From contig JAODUP010000322.1 in assembly GCA_025642065.1 (NCBI GenBank), positions 102,501 to 166,500 on the forward strand: 64,000 nucleotides of DNA, written 5' to 3'. Position numbers and translations under genes: made by a program. Shown piece after piece: positions 11,909 through 25,304 of this stretch. The first letter of the stretch is position 1. The number at the start of each line of letters is the position of its first letter. The DNA is from Paralvinella palmiformis (Eukaryota; Annelida; Polychaeta; Terebellida; Alvinellidae). Below the pieces are notes generated by a model. It was not told where the DNA came from, did not search any database, and was given only the letters and a program-made list of their open reading frames with translations.

Positions 11909-11935
11909 GGAGGTCACTTAGTCCATTTGGCCAAC
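11838..11935 (+). mobile_element. SINE family A fragment with internal (ATC)n expansion
   Basis: Plus-strand ggttatgtctgaagggtgtt, then catctttcacctcgcttcat, interrupted by an (ATC)n run (11876-11907), then cggaggtcacttagtcc. The repeat sits where other copies read cattacctttggagg, so a microsatellite has expanded inside the SINE body. Confidence 0.65.
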
Positions 11936-12028
11936 CATGAACGTGGAGGCCACCGGGATGTAGCCACATTTTAGCATCTCGTACGAACTATCTCGAAGCT
12001 GAGACAGCGTCACGCAGCAGCAGCAGCA

Positions 12029-12189
12029 ATGTAAATGTTAATGTTGCTGTTTTACGGCCATTGTTGTGCAACGGTAATGGGGCGAAGAGACAAGATGAAA
12101 CAACCTTCCGACATAGCCCAGTCGGGATTTGAACTCGGGTACTATAGATCTGCGGCCAACCGCGCTACCAGTTAGGCCATGGGGGCGCC
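12029..12189 (-). mobile_element. SINE family A, near full length
   Basis: Well preserved: tgctgttttacggccattgt, gatgaaacaaccttccgaca, cgggatttgaactcgggt (inverted box B), ccgcgctaccagttaggcca (inverted box A) and a terminal gggggcgcc. A (CAG)n run abuts the tail side at 12016. Confidence 0.8.
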
Positions 12190-13599
12190 CCGGAGGTTTG
12201 TCAACGTTTGATGATCAGTTTTAGACCATAAAATATCGGATATTAATGAGATTTACTTTAGTAACCGTAGGCTGTGGTTATTAAATGAGGAGGGTGAGTT
12301 GGGGGGGGGCTTTCACGGCGAGAAACGCATGCGTCATGATAGCCCCGTCCTTGAGCGATTTTATTATAGAACTCCAAATATAGGCAAAGGTCATCGTGTC
12401 GTGCGCATAATATGCAACCCGCAATAGAATTATACGCGTCATCTGATGCTTTATAACGCCCCCTGGGGTCTAATGCGTCGGTATTTCCTGTTCTTGGTAA
12501 CGTACCGCATAATGGTAATTGTCGACGTACGGTAAAAACCCGTTCGGGTTTTTCCCCCCTTTTCTCGGAATCAAAGGCCGCGAGCAACTGATTGGACTTC
12601 CGTCGGTATATTTATTCCAGAGAGATGCCTTCTCTGTGTTGTGAGCGACCATGCTACTAAGAACCATTCAAAGGCTCTGAATGGCGAAGTTACGCCATGA
12701 AGTATTTAAAAAACGTTGGTCGGAAATGACGATGGTGTTGGGTGATTTTGTCCGAACTCTATGACCTAAATTATCATTCCATTGATATTCTCTTATTGAA
12801 CCTATGATGTAAACTGTTTTGATGTCATATTAACTCCCGGTATATATCCCGAGACTCGGTATCAGACTATTATTAGTCAACTCTTCGAAAGAGGATCCAG
12901 ATCTGATGTGAAAAACTATCCGGGCATTTCTTTGTCGTGCCGTTGTTGTTTTTGTTTTGTAAAATATTTCCAAAACCTTTTGGTCATGTGGTATCACTGG
13001 TATGATATGCAGATTGAGCTTGATCAAGGACCAGCAGCGTACAGGATTGGTACGTCGACAACCGACCGTCCGTTTGCATTATACAACCTAATAGCGAAAT
13101 AATGAGTTAGCCCAAAGGTTGATTTTATTGTGCGTTTATTGATTTTTCCCGCGTTTTCGATTTAATCTCGCATCCACATTTATGACGTCGATTTGTGGGA
13201 AATGGTAGTCGTGGTAAATTATGGCACCGTGTGCAGTCCAGCTATTTTCAACTTAAGTCTTGTGTTAAGACAGCTCAAAGTGTCCCATATTATTTTAGAT
13301 CTGTCATTGAAATAAGACAGTGACGAGTGATCGGTTCAGTTTTATTCATTTGCGCATCAACCAATTAGTAAATGTCTGTAATGTGGCAGACGGTAATGAA
13401 TTATCTCTCAATCATTTGAATCTCTACAACGTCCACATGTTTGATGCTTGCCAATGATGATATTGCAATATTGAATTACTCTTTTGTCAGATTACAACAA
13501 CAATTAAATACGCATTTTATTGTTAATATAGGAAGCGTGTAGATTTGTCGAAAACAAATGTCATTGTTTTTCGAAATGTTGGAATTATAATTGGAAATG
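12190..13599. other. Unique intronic sequence
   Basis: Low-repeat non-coding DNA. Short open frames around 12258-12667 have no recognisable family and no splice support. Confidence 0.4.
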
Positions 13600-14410
13600 A
13601 AAAACTGTATTAGAATATACAATCAGATACAGTCCTGTACATCTTACGAGTATCTGGGGATATTCATTAAGCTGGTCTCTTCCTCTTAAGATACTCGTCC
13701 AGCAAACGAACAAAACTATGTTAGCTTTGTAGGAAATATTCAATATTTATGAGGTTCTCTACCAGCTGATGTGCGTTTTATATTATTTGATAAAATAATT
13801 GCGCCAATTATTTATATGGATGTAAAATTATGAATTCAGAAGTGACATCGAAGACTGTCGGTTGTCCATCTGACTGGATGCATCAAGTACTGGCTCCGCA
13901 TATTACCAATATATTATATAGATTTTAGCGCGGCTATGCTGAATTATCTCATGGGACCGAAAATGTTCAACTATTTAGCTATTTCTAATCAGATGGTATC
14001 CGATATCTTTGTCCAGGATTGGTCTTTAATTATCGGAAGTCTGTCAAAATTATGCAGGTATTGTATTTTTAAATTTCTAAGTCGCTTCTCATAACAGAAA
14101 AAAAACCGTCGCAATTATGCAATTAAACACAACCACAGTAACGTCTTGGCTACATTGAGATGTTCAAATCATCAGCTAGTTATAGAAAGTTGTGTCCATT
14201 GATGTGTCCATTGTTCTGTTCATTGTTGTGTTCGTTGTAATAAATTATTAGCGAAATATGTATCTCAATATATTGCATTAATGTGTTACTTGCATCATTT
14301 ATTCACTTAATTACACTCACACTTCATGGGATTGTAACATGGTACTGATCTGGATCGGTGTGTGTATGGCTGTAATTACATTGTATTATGGCTTTCTATG
14401 TGTTGATGAA
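13600..14410 (+). mobile_element. Decayed non-LTR retrotransposon C-terminal region and 3' UTR
   Basis: A frameshifted translation retains EYLGI-type sequence (tatctggggatattcatt at 13651), then GSLPADVRFILFDKIIAPIIYMD (in parts). This resembles the conserved 'LFDKLVKPILLYGSE' segment near the C-terminus of many LINE polyproteins. It ends with tgttgatgaataaacgatta and an ATT tail. Several stops and indels make it non-functional. It is a different family from the 5215/25805/43195 copies. Confidence 0.55.
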
Positions 14411-14416
14411 TAAACG

Positions 14417-14452
<36 letters not shown>

Positions 14453-14485
14453 GTTATTATTATTATTATTGTTATTATTATTATA
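14411..14485. repeat. (ATT)n tail microsatellite
   Basis: TTA/ATT units with single-base interruptions, directly following the LINE 3' end. Confidence 0.9.
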
Positions 14486-15086
14486 ACACATTGTATGTAT
14501 ACTGCGTCGTGCACTCTGGTACGGCCTCGTTAATTGGTTTTATCTACGTCGAGCAAATTTGATCAGAACGAAGAAATTATTAATAATAAATATTTTAAAA
14601 TTAATCGTATACCATTTCAAGCTTATCCCCCAGAGATTACACAGACGACATCAGGTGTTAATTGTTTCATAATGCATAAAGCCATCTTGCAGATGTAAAA
14701 TTTATTCAAAGAAGGCTTCCATGTATATGTCTTACTGACCAACCATATTACTGACGTAATGCAATTCCCCGTCTGTGCGTCTCGGATAAATTTAAATAAT
14801 TACTAACGAATAGCGTTAATATTATTTTTCACACTAGCATCCTATTGGTCAGTTCAAATCCGTCTTGTTACGTTTAAAATTAGATCTATATCTAGAGAAC
14901 TGCAAAATATTTATCTCACCGGAAGGCGGAACAGTCAGCCACCTGATATAAGACCGTCCGCCAGATGTCTCTGAAGTCCACCTAGAAATCTGCTCTAATA
15001 TGACTCTTTGATCATTGTTAAATCCCAGGTGACTCACCTTTAATCTACTTCCAACGGATGCTTGGTTAGTAGACGTTGTATTGGTA

Positions 15087-15141
<55 letters not shown>

Positions 15142-15934
15142 ACTACTATAATGTGGTCTCTAAATTCACGAGCCGATATTTCTCGATATCTTTGCGATGG
15201 CAGCAACTGACAGACATATTCTCCTGGATTCCATTTATAAATGTTCAACTTTTCCTTTTTATGGTGGGTTCAGGGACGTTGATAGAACCGCGTAACAGAG
15301 ATAGCAATGCAATAGAATATCAAATCCGACGTGGATTGTCTCAAATAGATGTCATTGTCCGTGTTATATTATGTTTCTCGTCGATTTTTAAACTGTTTGT
15401 TCTAGCTAAGACTGACAAGACATTAACCAGCCATTTCGGCTCCGGGCAGTAAACGCCAATTAAAATTTGCACGCCGGCGAACTCGTACACAGTAGGACAT
15501 CTGATGCGTGATGGTGTATAGTAAAGTGATCGTATCGAACCGAATGTTAACACGACAGTCATAACACATTAGCCAACGTTACGGACCATTTATACCGTTC
15601 CATTTCCGTGATCGCTGGATAAGATTGATACGGATTGAAAATGGCCATTACGTCAATAGTTATACTAAGTATATACGTCATTATGTGAGTTATACCGGAG
15701 TGCTTAAATAAATCAAGTGTATAGTTAATTATACACGATGACTTATTATACTGATAGCTAGTACAGCTGTGTTTACTGTTACAGTCGTCTACGTTATAAT
15801 TCAGAGCTGGTCAATGTATAGAGATTATTCCGTAGAGCGTCTTATATCTCATGGTTAGATTGGACTGAATATGTTTGGGTTCGGAGCCCAATATTGATTA
15901 AAATATTTTGTGTCTGTGTGTATATTCGTGTTTA

Positions 15935-15979
<45 letters not shown>

Positions 15980-17036
15980 TTTCTTTCTTTTTTTTCTTGA
16001 GAATCTTAGGAAGTATTCATACATTCTTGCAAAAAAATTAAATCCATAAATCTTCAATGTTACTACTTATAATATTACCAAATAATGTTTTTGTGTATTT
16101 GAGTGTGTGTGCGCGTGTATGTGCGTATGCGCGCGCGTCTGTGTGTACTTGCATGTGTGTGCTTGCGTGCGTGTTTGCGGGCTATTAATATCCACCAGGA
16201 GATAATTTAATCCAAAAACAAAGAATCATTTATAACCAAATAAATGCTAGCGGCATCGGAACGGGATACATCGTGCGTGTGTCGAGCGCAGTAACATGAA
16301 GACTTTAAATACCGGATATCCTCTATGACGACATCGGGCCGCCATATCTCTCTCCTTAATAACCTGATAGATTATCGACCTGCGCGCGAAGATAAGCTAT
16401 CACCTAGCAACGCATCATCGTACCCATCCGGAGCTAACCTTTCACCGACGTCCCACTAACAACGTATTATGATCCGGTATGACGCCATTGGCGCCGTAAT
16501 TATAGACATTAATCAGGTGAACGAAAACCTTCCAGGGATGTGTGAATACAATACCTCATCATTACGGAAGGGATTCTCTACAGAAGATAATACGACGCGC
16601 ATCTGAAAAGCATTCCTACGCCTCCCAGCCAACACTCCACCAAACCCCCCCACCCCACGGGCCCCTCCTTCCGTGATCAAAGGTCGAATGTTGGGGGACA
16701 CTGACACTATATTTCGTCCACTGTAAGTAATTATGGCTACCTCTTAGCTCAAATATTAATTACAGTCTATTGGCTAATAGCGATGAGAAGATCCATCCCT
16801 CCTATCTGTTTTCGGCTAAGTACGTGATGAGTATAGATAAGATAAGACTTCATCTCGGATGATGATGTATAAGTCTTTATGTGATTGTTGTTTTATCATC
16901 GGCAGGTTTTATGTAATGTTTCATTACTCAGATTAGAGTTTGGGGTCAATAATGTTAATTTGGTAATGAATAAGCCGAGTTGGTTATATTAGGGGTCAAC
17001 AACAACATTAACAACAACAACAACAAGTATTCTTAG
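14486..17036. other. Intronic DNA with two (TA)n runs
   Basis: Non-coding. Holds (TA)n at 15087-15136 and 15937-15976, and a GT/GC-alternating patch at about 16100-16175 (potential Z-DNA). The remainder (for example 16200-16900) is unique with mixed base composition and no gene. Confidence 0.5.
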
Positions 17037-17195
17037 TACTACTACTACTACTAGTAGTAGTAGTAGTAATAGTAGTAAAAATAGTACAGTATTTCTCATA
17101 CTAGCATTACCACCACCACCACCACCACCACCACCACACTACTCACTACTACTACTAACTACTACTACTACTACTACACTACTACTACTACTACA
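17037..17195. repeat. (CTA)n, (AGT)n and (ACC)n trinucleotide cluster
   Basis: (ACT)n passes directly into (AGT)n, forming an inverted pair at about 17040-17070, then ACC units (17108-17138) and more ACT units. Confidence 0.9.
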
Positions 17196-17501
17196 TTCTA
17201 AGTGGTTCATCGTAAGCTAATTACTGTAAATATTACAAGTAAATAAAAATAAGTAGTGTAAACAGTAGAATAAAATAAATAATGTAAAATAACCCAAATA
17301 TAAACAATTTAAATATATTTCTATTGTTATATTATTTCACATTTCCTAACATTAGATGATGAGCTTCTTTTGAGAGTTTTAAAATGTTCTAATGTCATTC
17401 CATTATGATTTTATTTTATTTTACTGCTAGATATTCTAAATTTGTATAATATTAAATGAGTTTGTCGATGCCATTTGGCCACGGCACCCACATGAGAAAA
17501 T

Positions 17502-17505
17502 ATGT

Positions 17506-17559
<54 letters not shown>

Positions 17560-17660
17560 TGTGTGTATGTGTGTGTGGTGTGTGTGTGTGTGTAATGTGT
17601 GTGTTTGTATGTATGTGTGTTGTGTGTGTGTGTGTATGTGTGTGTATGTGTGAGAATGTG
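17502..17660. repeat. Imperfect (GT)n array
   Basis: About 150 bases of GT with TATG and TGTTG interruptions. Confidence 0.95.
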
Positions 17661-17774
17661 TGTACGAAATGAAAGTGCTCTTTTAAGATCCACTTTCTGC
17701 AAATTGTTCAGGCTAATAAGACCAAGGATGACCCGAGAGAAATGAAATAAAGGATGAAAACACCTTTGAGATTT

Positions 17775-17860
17775 GCGTCTGCTGGGAAGGGCAATCGAAC
17801 ATGGGACCTATTGATATCGGGTCCAGCGCGCTACCACTGGGCCAAGAGTGCCCGTGTTTT
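17775..17860 (-). mobile_element. tRNA-like SINE head
   Basis: gggaagggcaatcgaacatg then ggtccagcgcgctaccactg and ggccaagagtgccc. On the minus strand this reads as box A followed by a box-B-like GTTCGATT. A resemblance to a tRNA alone would be unconvincing because the anticodon arm is not intact. Confidence 0.45.
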
Positions 17861-18134
17861 GTTTTTTTGTTTTTGTTTTAGTTTGTGTATGTGTGTATGT
17901 GTGTATGTGTGTGTAAAAATGAAGAAACTGCTAATTACTAAACCTACATAATAACTAAAAGAGACAATATAATAAATTAATCAGATGGATCAGTGTAAGT
18001 GTGTGATGTACTTCCTCGGATCAAATAACTTAGACACGTGATACTCAGGAATCATCGGCTGCTGATAACGGAAACAATTTAGCGATATCAACATAACCAC
18101 ACTCAATAGAGACAGAAAGCGACGCCGGAAGACC

Positions 18135-18225
18135 AGACAGACAGACAGACAAACAGGCAGAAAGACAGACAGACAGACGGACAGACAGACAGGCAGAAAG
18201 ACAGACAGACAGACGGACGGACGCA
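18135..18225. repeat. (CAGA)n tetranucleotide array
   Basis: Imperfect, with two copies of a longer unit (acaggcagaaagacagacag) suggesting a higher-order duplication of about 42 bases. Confidence 0.85.
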
Positions 18226-18774
18226 CGGACAAGCGAATGAAAGCTGGACTGTACAATATGTAGACTGTATACGTCCAGTTTAGACTTTATTACCGAAAAT
18301 CAGATCAAAGGGCGAAGGTCACCAACGACGGGAAATCCTGGGGTTTGACTTTAATAAATTACTAGTCAACGTCCTGACAGAGATTGAGCAGGTAATGAAT
18401 AACGCCGACCTAGAGTAATATATCTTGACCTTGATGGACGGTTCTAGGTCACAGCGGTGGCCATCGACTGGGAAGAGCCGATTGTCACAGCTTAGAGACA
18501 GTAATCGGTGATGGTCTGTCATCGATAAGAACTCTGATCGTCCAACCTTCCAGGGATTCTCTACCGAGGCGTAGAGCAGCCCATTGAGATACGGAATAAG
18601 TCCTTCTTCTTCTTCTTCTGGATCTCGGAGTGTGGGAAGATGGTGGAGACATGATACGATGGATTAATGTGATGACGATGGGGATGAACAAGTGATTGGG
18701 TTAAGGGTTAGTTGGTTGGTTTAGTCTCAGCGGTGGTCGCACATATATTGTTTATGGCCGATGGGTGTCTACCT

Positions 18775-18870
18775 AGGGATACACATCCCACAGACACGAG
18801 TTTGAACCGGATTGGAACCCACCACTTGGAGGTTTAGAGCGTAGTGCTCTAACGCCTGCGCCATAGCGAA
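18775..18870 (-). mobile_element. SINE family B, tRNA-like portion
   Basis: Best preserved head of this family. The minus strand gives tggcgcaggcgttagagcac (box A) and GGGTTCCAATCCGG (box B). On the plus strand the conserved cacatcccacagacacgag lies on the tail side. Confidence 0.65.
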
Positions 18871-19891
18871 GAGTTCAAGGAGTGGCTTTGGTGTTTGTAC
18901 CACATCGCTGTAACTTCATCAGATCTCTCTTTCTCTGTGTGTGGTGCGTGTGTGTGTGTGCGTGCGTGTGGGTGCGTGCGTGCGCATGCGCATGCGTCAT
19001 CACATCGTACTAAACGATTTTTTAAACGCTATTAATTCTCCAAAATCAATCAATCCCATAGCGAAAGTCATAATTAAGGATCCCGACATCCTCCCGAGAC
19101 CCTAACTAGGCACCCGGACGAGGCCACGTTGATGTGCGACGAAATCTATTTACTCGAAACTCGGTTTTATGGTCATCATGACCTCTGGATGTTTACTACG
19201 ACTGACACAATCACCTTCTGGATAGTGGATGATTACACTGGCTCGCAGACGATAAGTGATCGGTCATCTAGCCAGGGGACACGGGATAGATGACCTCTGA
19301 ACGACGACTCGGGATCCATTTTGGGTGGCGCCATTTCTCGATCTTCTAACCGGCCAACCCGTTCAAAGAAGGAGCCGGCGGCTAACCTGCGGCTGGTCAG
19401 ATCGTATTGGACGCAATGGCCGCCAGGCGACCACCACGACAACAACGACGACGTCTTTAGGCGGCCAGACGTCGGCCCGTCGCGAACGCCCAATCGAACG
19501 CTCGTTGTCCGCGGGCCAACGTCGGCGAATCGTCGGCACGAACGACTGTATTAGTTTCTGCGTGAGCAACAAGGTTCGGGGTCGGTCGCGTGATTGGATA
19601 AACCGATACGGACCTTTATGCCGCCGGCTGAACGCGATCTCTGGCTCGTTGGCTTCGGGAACGAGGCGTCAGCGGTACACGTGACCGATCTCAGCCGACG
19701 GAACGGCAGCGGGAAGATAATCAACGTTCAATGCCAATTAACGTCGTCGGCCATTCCGACGCCGGTAATAACCGCAGTCAGGTATCGGCCATCCCATCAC
19801 GTCGACCCCGTCATCTTCCCGGGCGCACTATCAGCAGCACGCAGACTCCGGACATACCATGCCATCATCAAATTTGGCAGTCGTTCTCGGC

Positions 19892-19939
<48 letters not shown>

Positions 19940-20470
19940 TGTGTGTGTGTGCAGGTTCCGGATCGCTGACAGTTTTATGTCCCATTATCGGGAGGAGCGG
20001 TCTTAGTGGGCCCACTTCGCCCTCGGTACGTAAATAACCATCGCCATCTGACCCGAAAATACCGGAAACTACCCGAGCGCCATCTCTCGTCGCTTGCTCG
20101 TCTTTCGCCGCCTGGTCCGGATGGTCGAGGATTGGCCCGCCGCCGCGATGGTCCGGCCATTGTGATTGATGCGGCCGCCATATTTTCCGGGTCGAGGTGA
20201 CTCGCCCGGGTCGTGACTTGGCACGCCGTCCTTACGACTGATCCGGGTCGTTAGGTCAGGCGATCCGATTTTGATAAAATCCTGTAATTATAAGTATCGA
20301 GGCTTATCGTAGTCCGGCGGCCATATTTGATTTCTATAAGCAAATATGGCGTCCTCTCCGGAAAGAAGGTTGTGCGAGATGGATGTCGATCCTGATGGGA
20401 TTTTTGTTCATCTTACTAGAATTTTCTGGATTAATGTGTGTAAGAACTCTGTACTCGCTTTTAATTATCA
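18871..20470. other. Intronic DNA with a GC-rich island and (GT)n run
   Basis: From about 19230 to 20350 the sequence is markedly GC- and CpG-rich and open in several frames on both strands, as expected for stop-poor GC-rich DNA. No frame resembles a protein family. A (GT)n run lies at 19893-19950 and a GT/GC patch at 18940-18990. The island could be regulatory, but nothing specific shows this. Confidence 0.4.
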
Positions 20471-20475
20471 TTATT

Positions 20476-20478
20476 TTA

Positions 20479-20536
<58 letters not shown>

Positions 20537-20668
20537 GGTGTTGTATAAGTAGCAGTAGTGTTAGTGTACTAGTAGTAGTAGTAGTAGTAGTAGTAGTAGG
20601 ATTAACAGGAGCAGCTTCTGAAATAGTAGCAACAGCAAGAGTAGTAGTACTAGTAGTAGTAGTAGTAG

Positions 20669-20699
<31 letters not shown>

Positions 20700-20700
20700 A
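20476..20700. repeat. (ATT)n, (AGT)n and (TTG)n trinucleotide cluster
   Basis: Perfect ATT run at 20476-20536, AGT runs near 20570-20600 and 20643-20668, and TTG at 20668-20698. It resembles a small version of the large array at 45870. Confidence 0.9.
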
Positions 20701-20759
20701 AAATCATCAGCAATAGGTACGACAACATCAGTAGCGTTATTATTTATTTACTTGTTATA

Positions 20760-21955
20760 ACTTCTCACGATAATCCATTTCTGTAATAATCAGAACAAGA
20801 AACCATAAATATCGATCACGTCATAGCCGAAGATATTGTTAAAATATTCATAAACTAATAAACAATTATTACTAAACCTTTTTAGTCATTAAGAGAGTTT
20901 TATGACGAAACATTACAAGGATTAGTATCACAGAAGTCATAGGACGTTTCGTATTGAAGAAAAGTTGCTCACTTCGGGAGAATAATAATTACAGTAAGCA
21001 ATGGTCAGTCAACTCCCAACTTCACCCTCCCCCCCTCCCCCCTCCCCCCAAAAAAAAGTTCGGTGAGGAATCTGGTTTTAGTATTTTGGCCACCGATTTC
21101 TAATACAATCGTCATGAGCTGCGTACCTGGAGTTACGTCGAGATTTTTTTTTTACAGGACAATCGCACAATAAGCTTTGGTACAGGACACAACGGCTACC
21201 GGGCGTAATTACATCGAATGATTTGATTTTCCTAGGCCGATCACGGACAAAATTGTCCGATCAGATAGCCGGACAATGTGCTGACAATCGGCCACGGAAT
21301 ATTAAATCATTTCCGTTTCATGTCAGATGCGATAAGATCGGAATTAATTTGATAAAACGTTCGTCGGGCATTTGTTGCCTTATCGGGTACTGGATGCGTT
21401 CGATCTGAACGCCATCTCCGACGAATCGAACTATTTTGTTTAAATCGTTAAAATCTCCTCACTCTGACAGTAACTCGACATTAATTGCATTGAAGAGGAA
21501 CCCGTACATATAAATGGAACATTTAAAAGGTAGCCACTTCACGTACGAGGCCTCAATCGCTAATATCTATTGCCTCAAATCCGGTAGAGAAGCGTACATC
21601 CAGGTGCGCGTTTACGGGATTTCATGTCGTTGCACTGGGGTACATCCCATCTCGGATCGCGAGTGGCTCACATTTGGCCCTTTTTGGAAGCTTTTAGCAT
21701 TGGACGCAATCAATCCGGACTTCATTCAATTCTAAGGACATCTTCCCGTTGAAATTGTCTTTTCCCCGGGCATATCGTGACCTAGTTGGGGCTTCGGGAT
21801 GGCGAGGGGATTCGATAATCCCGGAGTATTTAGGAAATCGTTCACGAAAGAGGGACAACGTAATCGGGTTTTATGAAATGGGGTCAAATTTCGTCTTCTG
21901 TCTTAATTTTTTTAAATAGTTTTTTCATGTGTCTTCTAAGGACTTGGCTCTTTTG
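20760..21955. other. Unique intronic sequence
   Basis: No gene seen. Minor features are a C-rich/A-run patch at 21025-21057 and T-runs. Confidence 0.4.
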
Positions 21956-21957
21956 GA

Positions 21958-21988
21958 ACACACACATCCATACATACATGCACGCACG

Positions 21989-22027
<39 letters not shown>
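21958..22027. repeat. (CA)n microsatellite with CG-alternating start
   Basis: acgcacgcgcgcgcacacac followed by pure CA. The alternating purine-pyrimidine order favours Z-DNA. Confidence 0.9.
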
Positions 22028-22030
<3 letters not shown>

Positions 22031-22564
22031 TATTGACTTGTATAACCGGGAACCTTCATCAGAGATATTGAATGTCTTTTGTTTCTGGTTGCCAATTGCA
22101 CAACCATAATATACCATAATCCTTCTCAATGAGCCACATGGCGGATTCGAGCCAAGCACCTAAACCACTTTCAAGCGGGCCACTTCACACTGTCAGCCAA
22201 TATCACCTACACTGACGGTGTATTTACACCCCTAGACTTCGCTATAGCGCAGCTCCTTGTTTTAGTGGTTTTTTTAATTACCACTCCCTGTACGTTTGTG
22301 GCAATTTAACATCATGTTTATAAACGCGCGAAGTTTATATTCTCATGCAGTATCTTATACATAATGCCTGTCCTCTTATACCAGCTTCATCCGAAAACTG
22401 TCTTCCTTGGCGCTTCAATATTTGTCGATAGTATTCAAGGAGGCGAAATCTTAGCTGATCTAAATACGACATCAGAAACAGCCGGGAAAGTTTACGGGTG
22501 ACCAGAAAAGTTAAAACTGTTTCAGATACGAAGAAATAATCATGCCATGTTAAATGGGGCTGTT

Positions 22565-22732
22565 TTCTCGGCCAATATTTGGCACAAGGTCGGCTAAATG
22601 AGCCGAGCGACCTACAGAGGCAATGGGGATTGAAAGATGAAACACCCTTCTGGCATAGTCCGGCCGAGGTTTGAATCGACGTGCTATAGATCTGTGGTCA
22701 GCCGCGCTACCCGTTTGGCCATGCGGGCGCCA
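22565..22732 (-). mobile_element. SINE family A, near full length
   Basis: Plus-strand landmarks are ggctaaatgagccgagcgac, gatgaaacacccttctggca, gaggtttgaatcgacgtgc (inverted box B), cagccgcgctacccgtttgg (inverted box A) and cgggcgcc. The flanking word gccatgttaaa occurs on both sides (about 22543 and 22734), a possible target-site duplication. Confidence 0.8.
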
Positions 22733-22734
22733 TG

Positions 22735-24410
22735 CCATGTTAAAAGATAGCCGGCTGGTTGGTATCAGCGGTATGATTGAGATCGTCTGCTAAGATCGTC
22801 TGCGCTTCCCTTTGAAAAGAATCTCATCATAAATATTTCGTTTGAAATTTGATGACATGCGTTGTATTCTAAGCCAGTTCCGAACTCGCCGATATCTACG
22901 TAGATACTCCAGCCTCGTATACCGCGACTCCCATCCTAATACCATCATGATCATTTTCCTCGCTACCATCGTGATTCATTTAATCACGGCCCGATCACGT
23001 GGTCTATAGTCACGTGTGTCCTGAGCCGAAAAAGTCAAAACATAAACAGAACCCGACGTGGACGATGACTGTACTTGGATTGCTAGTTACCTTATAACTG
23101 GGATAAATATATATATATTGTTTTGAAAGCTGTGATTCCAAGATATAATTTATTTATTTTTTCTAATTGAATCCTGCTGGGAAAATATACGAATCCGGAA
23201 AGGTTCCGTTTTATGTATTGTATATCATTTACTGGAAATGAGCAATCGAACGCTTGGTCAAATTATTCATCGTCAAAGGCTAGTACTCCAATATTTGTTT
23301 ACATGTGAGACAAGGAAGAATCTTCCACAAAGTACAACATGACACAATTGTTCTTTGTAAGCAAACCTAAGACAGTTTGACACATCGTTGTTATTTGACA
23401 CATTTGTTCGTTTCTCATTAGTTTTTGGGTTTTTGGTTTGTTCGCTTGTTCGTTTGTCTTATTTGTTTGTTCGTTTTGTTTCACTGGTTGATATCGCCGC
23501 TATCCCCTGGGACGTGCTATATCCCGTAACGGTGGTTAATTTCGGGTTTTCCGGGAGCTAAACGGTTCCCTCGCCCACTTACGATCACTATCGTTCAACT
23601 GCATCACGTACTCATCCATAGTTGGTTTAGTGCAAACGGATTTGTGTTCTTGGACGTACCGAGGTAATTAGTTCTTAATAATGAAGAGCGTCATATTTTA
23701 GACATCAATAAAATATCTGAAGTGAGGCATCTCTGGATGCTGGTCATGCGCACTGAATGCTATCAGCATTATTAATTACGCTCCAGAAGGGCTGCAACAA
23801 TTCCTATAACGGTTTCCCTGGGTGACAAACGCGGCAAACGAATACGGTTTGGATCTGTGGCCGATTTCTAATGAGGTCGATGAAGAAAAGCGGCCGAAGG
23901 AACCCGTGGGGACGAATCGTTTGTTTGTCCTCGCCATCGGGGCTCTCGTTATGGCTAATATATCGACTGGACGGCGAGATGCGATGGCCGCCACTTAAAT
24001 CGTACGATCTTCTCTAATGGCGTAACCGCCCGGTGGTTTATTTCACTAATGGCCGCGCAATGGCCCGGGCGCCGATGGCGTCGTGACATCGGCGTGACGT
24101 CGGCGTGACGTCGCGTCTCCCGCCGGCCCTATCTTCGTGCTGTCGACCATCGACCCGAGCCCGGCTCATTACGGCGACGGGTCGTCGAAGGTAAGCCTTT
24201 AATAATTCAGCAAATCTCGGCGGAGATCGTATGGATTAATGGTTGGTCCCTTACTCCCGATGTCTTCCCATAATTCCCTACGGGTCTGAGGCCGCCAGAC
24301 AAAGTCGGCCGTGTTAGACACGAAATGATTGAAGTAAAAACACACAGAAAACGAATAAAGGGAGATGTTGGAGAAAGACTTCATCAATAATTGTTTTTAC
24401 CTGCGTGTGA
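22735..24410. other. Unique intronic sequence
   Basis: Non-coding and low in repeats apart from a short TA run at 23108. The stretch 23990-24190 is GC-rich with two tandem CRE half-site contexts (gcgtgacgtcg). No gene recognised. Confidence 0.4.
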
Positions 24411-24424
24411 ACACACACACACAC

Positions 24425-24455
<31 letters not shown>

Positions 24456-24500
24456 GGGGGAGAGAGAAGAGGGGGAAAGTGTGTGTGTGTGTGTGTGTGC
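24411..24500. repeat. Compound (CA)n (TA)n (GA)n (GT)n microsatellite
   Basis: Four dinucleotide types in 90 bases. The CA and GT ends are inverted with respect to each other. Confidence 0.9.
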
Positions 24501-25304
24501 GTGACACCATCCAGACAACTGGACCAATAAACATAGATAATAGCCTGTTTGTCAATTAATAACGTGATCCACCCCAAAGAAGACAAGACTTACTTCTATA
24601 TTTGTTCGTCGAAGGACGTAAACAAAATAACATTTTAAGTTTTGATTCTATCATATTCAGGTTTAAAGTTGCTGTACTGAGGACTAACATTTTAATTAGT
24701 TTTCTAACTTCCCCCCCACCCCCCCCCAGTACAATCTGGCACCGTGCCAACTCCCCTCGAAGTATATATTCGTGATGTTGGAGTGCAATTAGTGACGAAA
24801 AACTATGCCGACATACGGGTCATTCGTCATATCCGAGCGTTACGCAATTCTATGCGATGTTTCTCAGACGTGGCCAGCACCAACGCTATACAAAAATATA
24901 CTTAAGCATTCCTTGTCTCACTCACTCACTCACCTACTTACTCATCCCAAGATGTAAATTCTTTCTAGCTGTCAAAATAATTCCAACTGGGAATCCACGA
25001 TGTCACATGACTATAGGCGAATGACGTGATCACATTACAAAACGACATTCTTATCGCATGAGCTTCGTCTACCGGAGAACATAAATAAACAGCGCTCGTA
25101 GATCACGTGACAGCCAATGTGACGTGACGATGACCGCAAACTTGTGACCACTGATCTTGTGCATGACGTCAACATTCTCGTCACGTCACCGATTCGGGTC
25201 TAAGATGGGGTCTGATGAGTTTGACACCAGATGTCAGCACCTGCCTCGTGATTTATGTCCAAACAATGGATATGGTACTTCAGGGAATTGTCAAAAGCCA
25301 GCCA
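24501..25304. other. Intronic sequence with short (ACTC)n and a CRE palindrome
   Basis: Contains a poly-C patch at 24711-24728, a short (ACTC) run at 24918-24935 and TGACGTCA at 25164-25171. No gene seen. Confidence 0.4.

Noticed and set aside
19230..20200. GC-rich open frames on both strands (up to 147 codons)
   Set aside because: Several frames overlap and run into a (GT)n repeat. None resembles a known protein or carries convincing splice sites. High GC content alone explains the openness.
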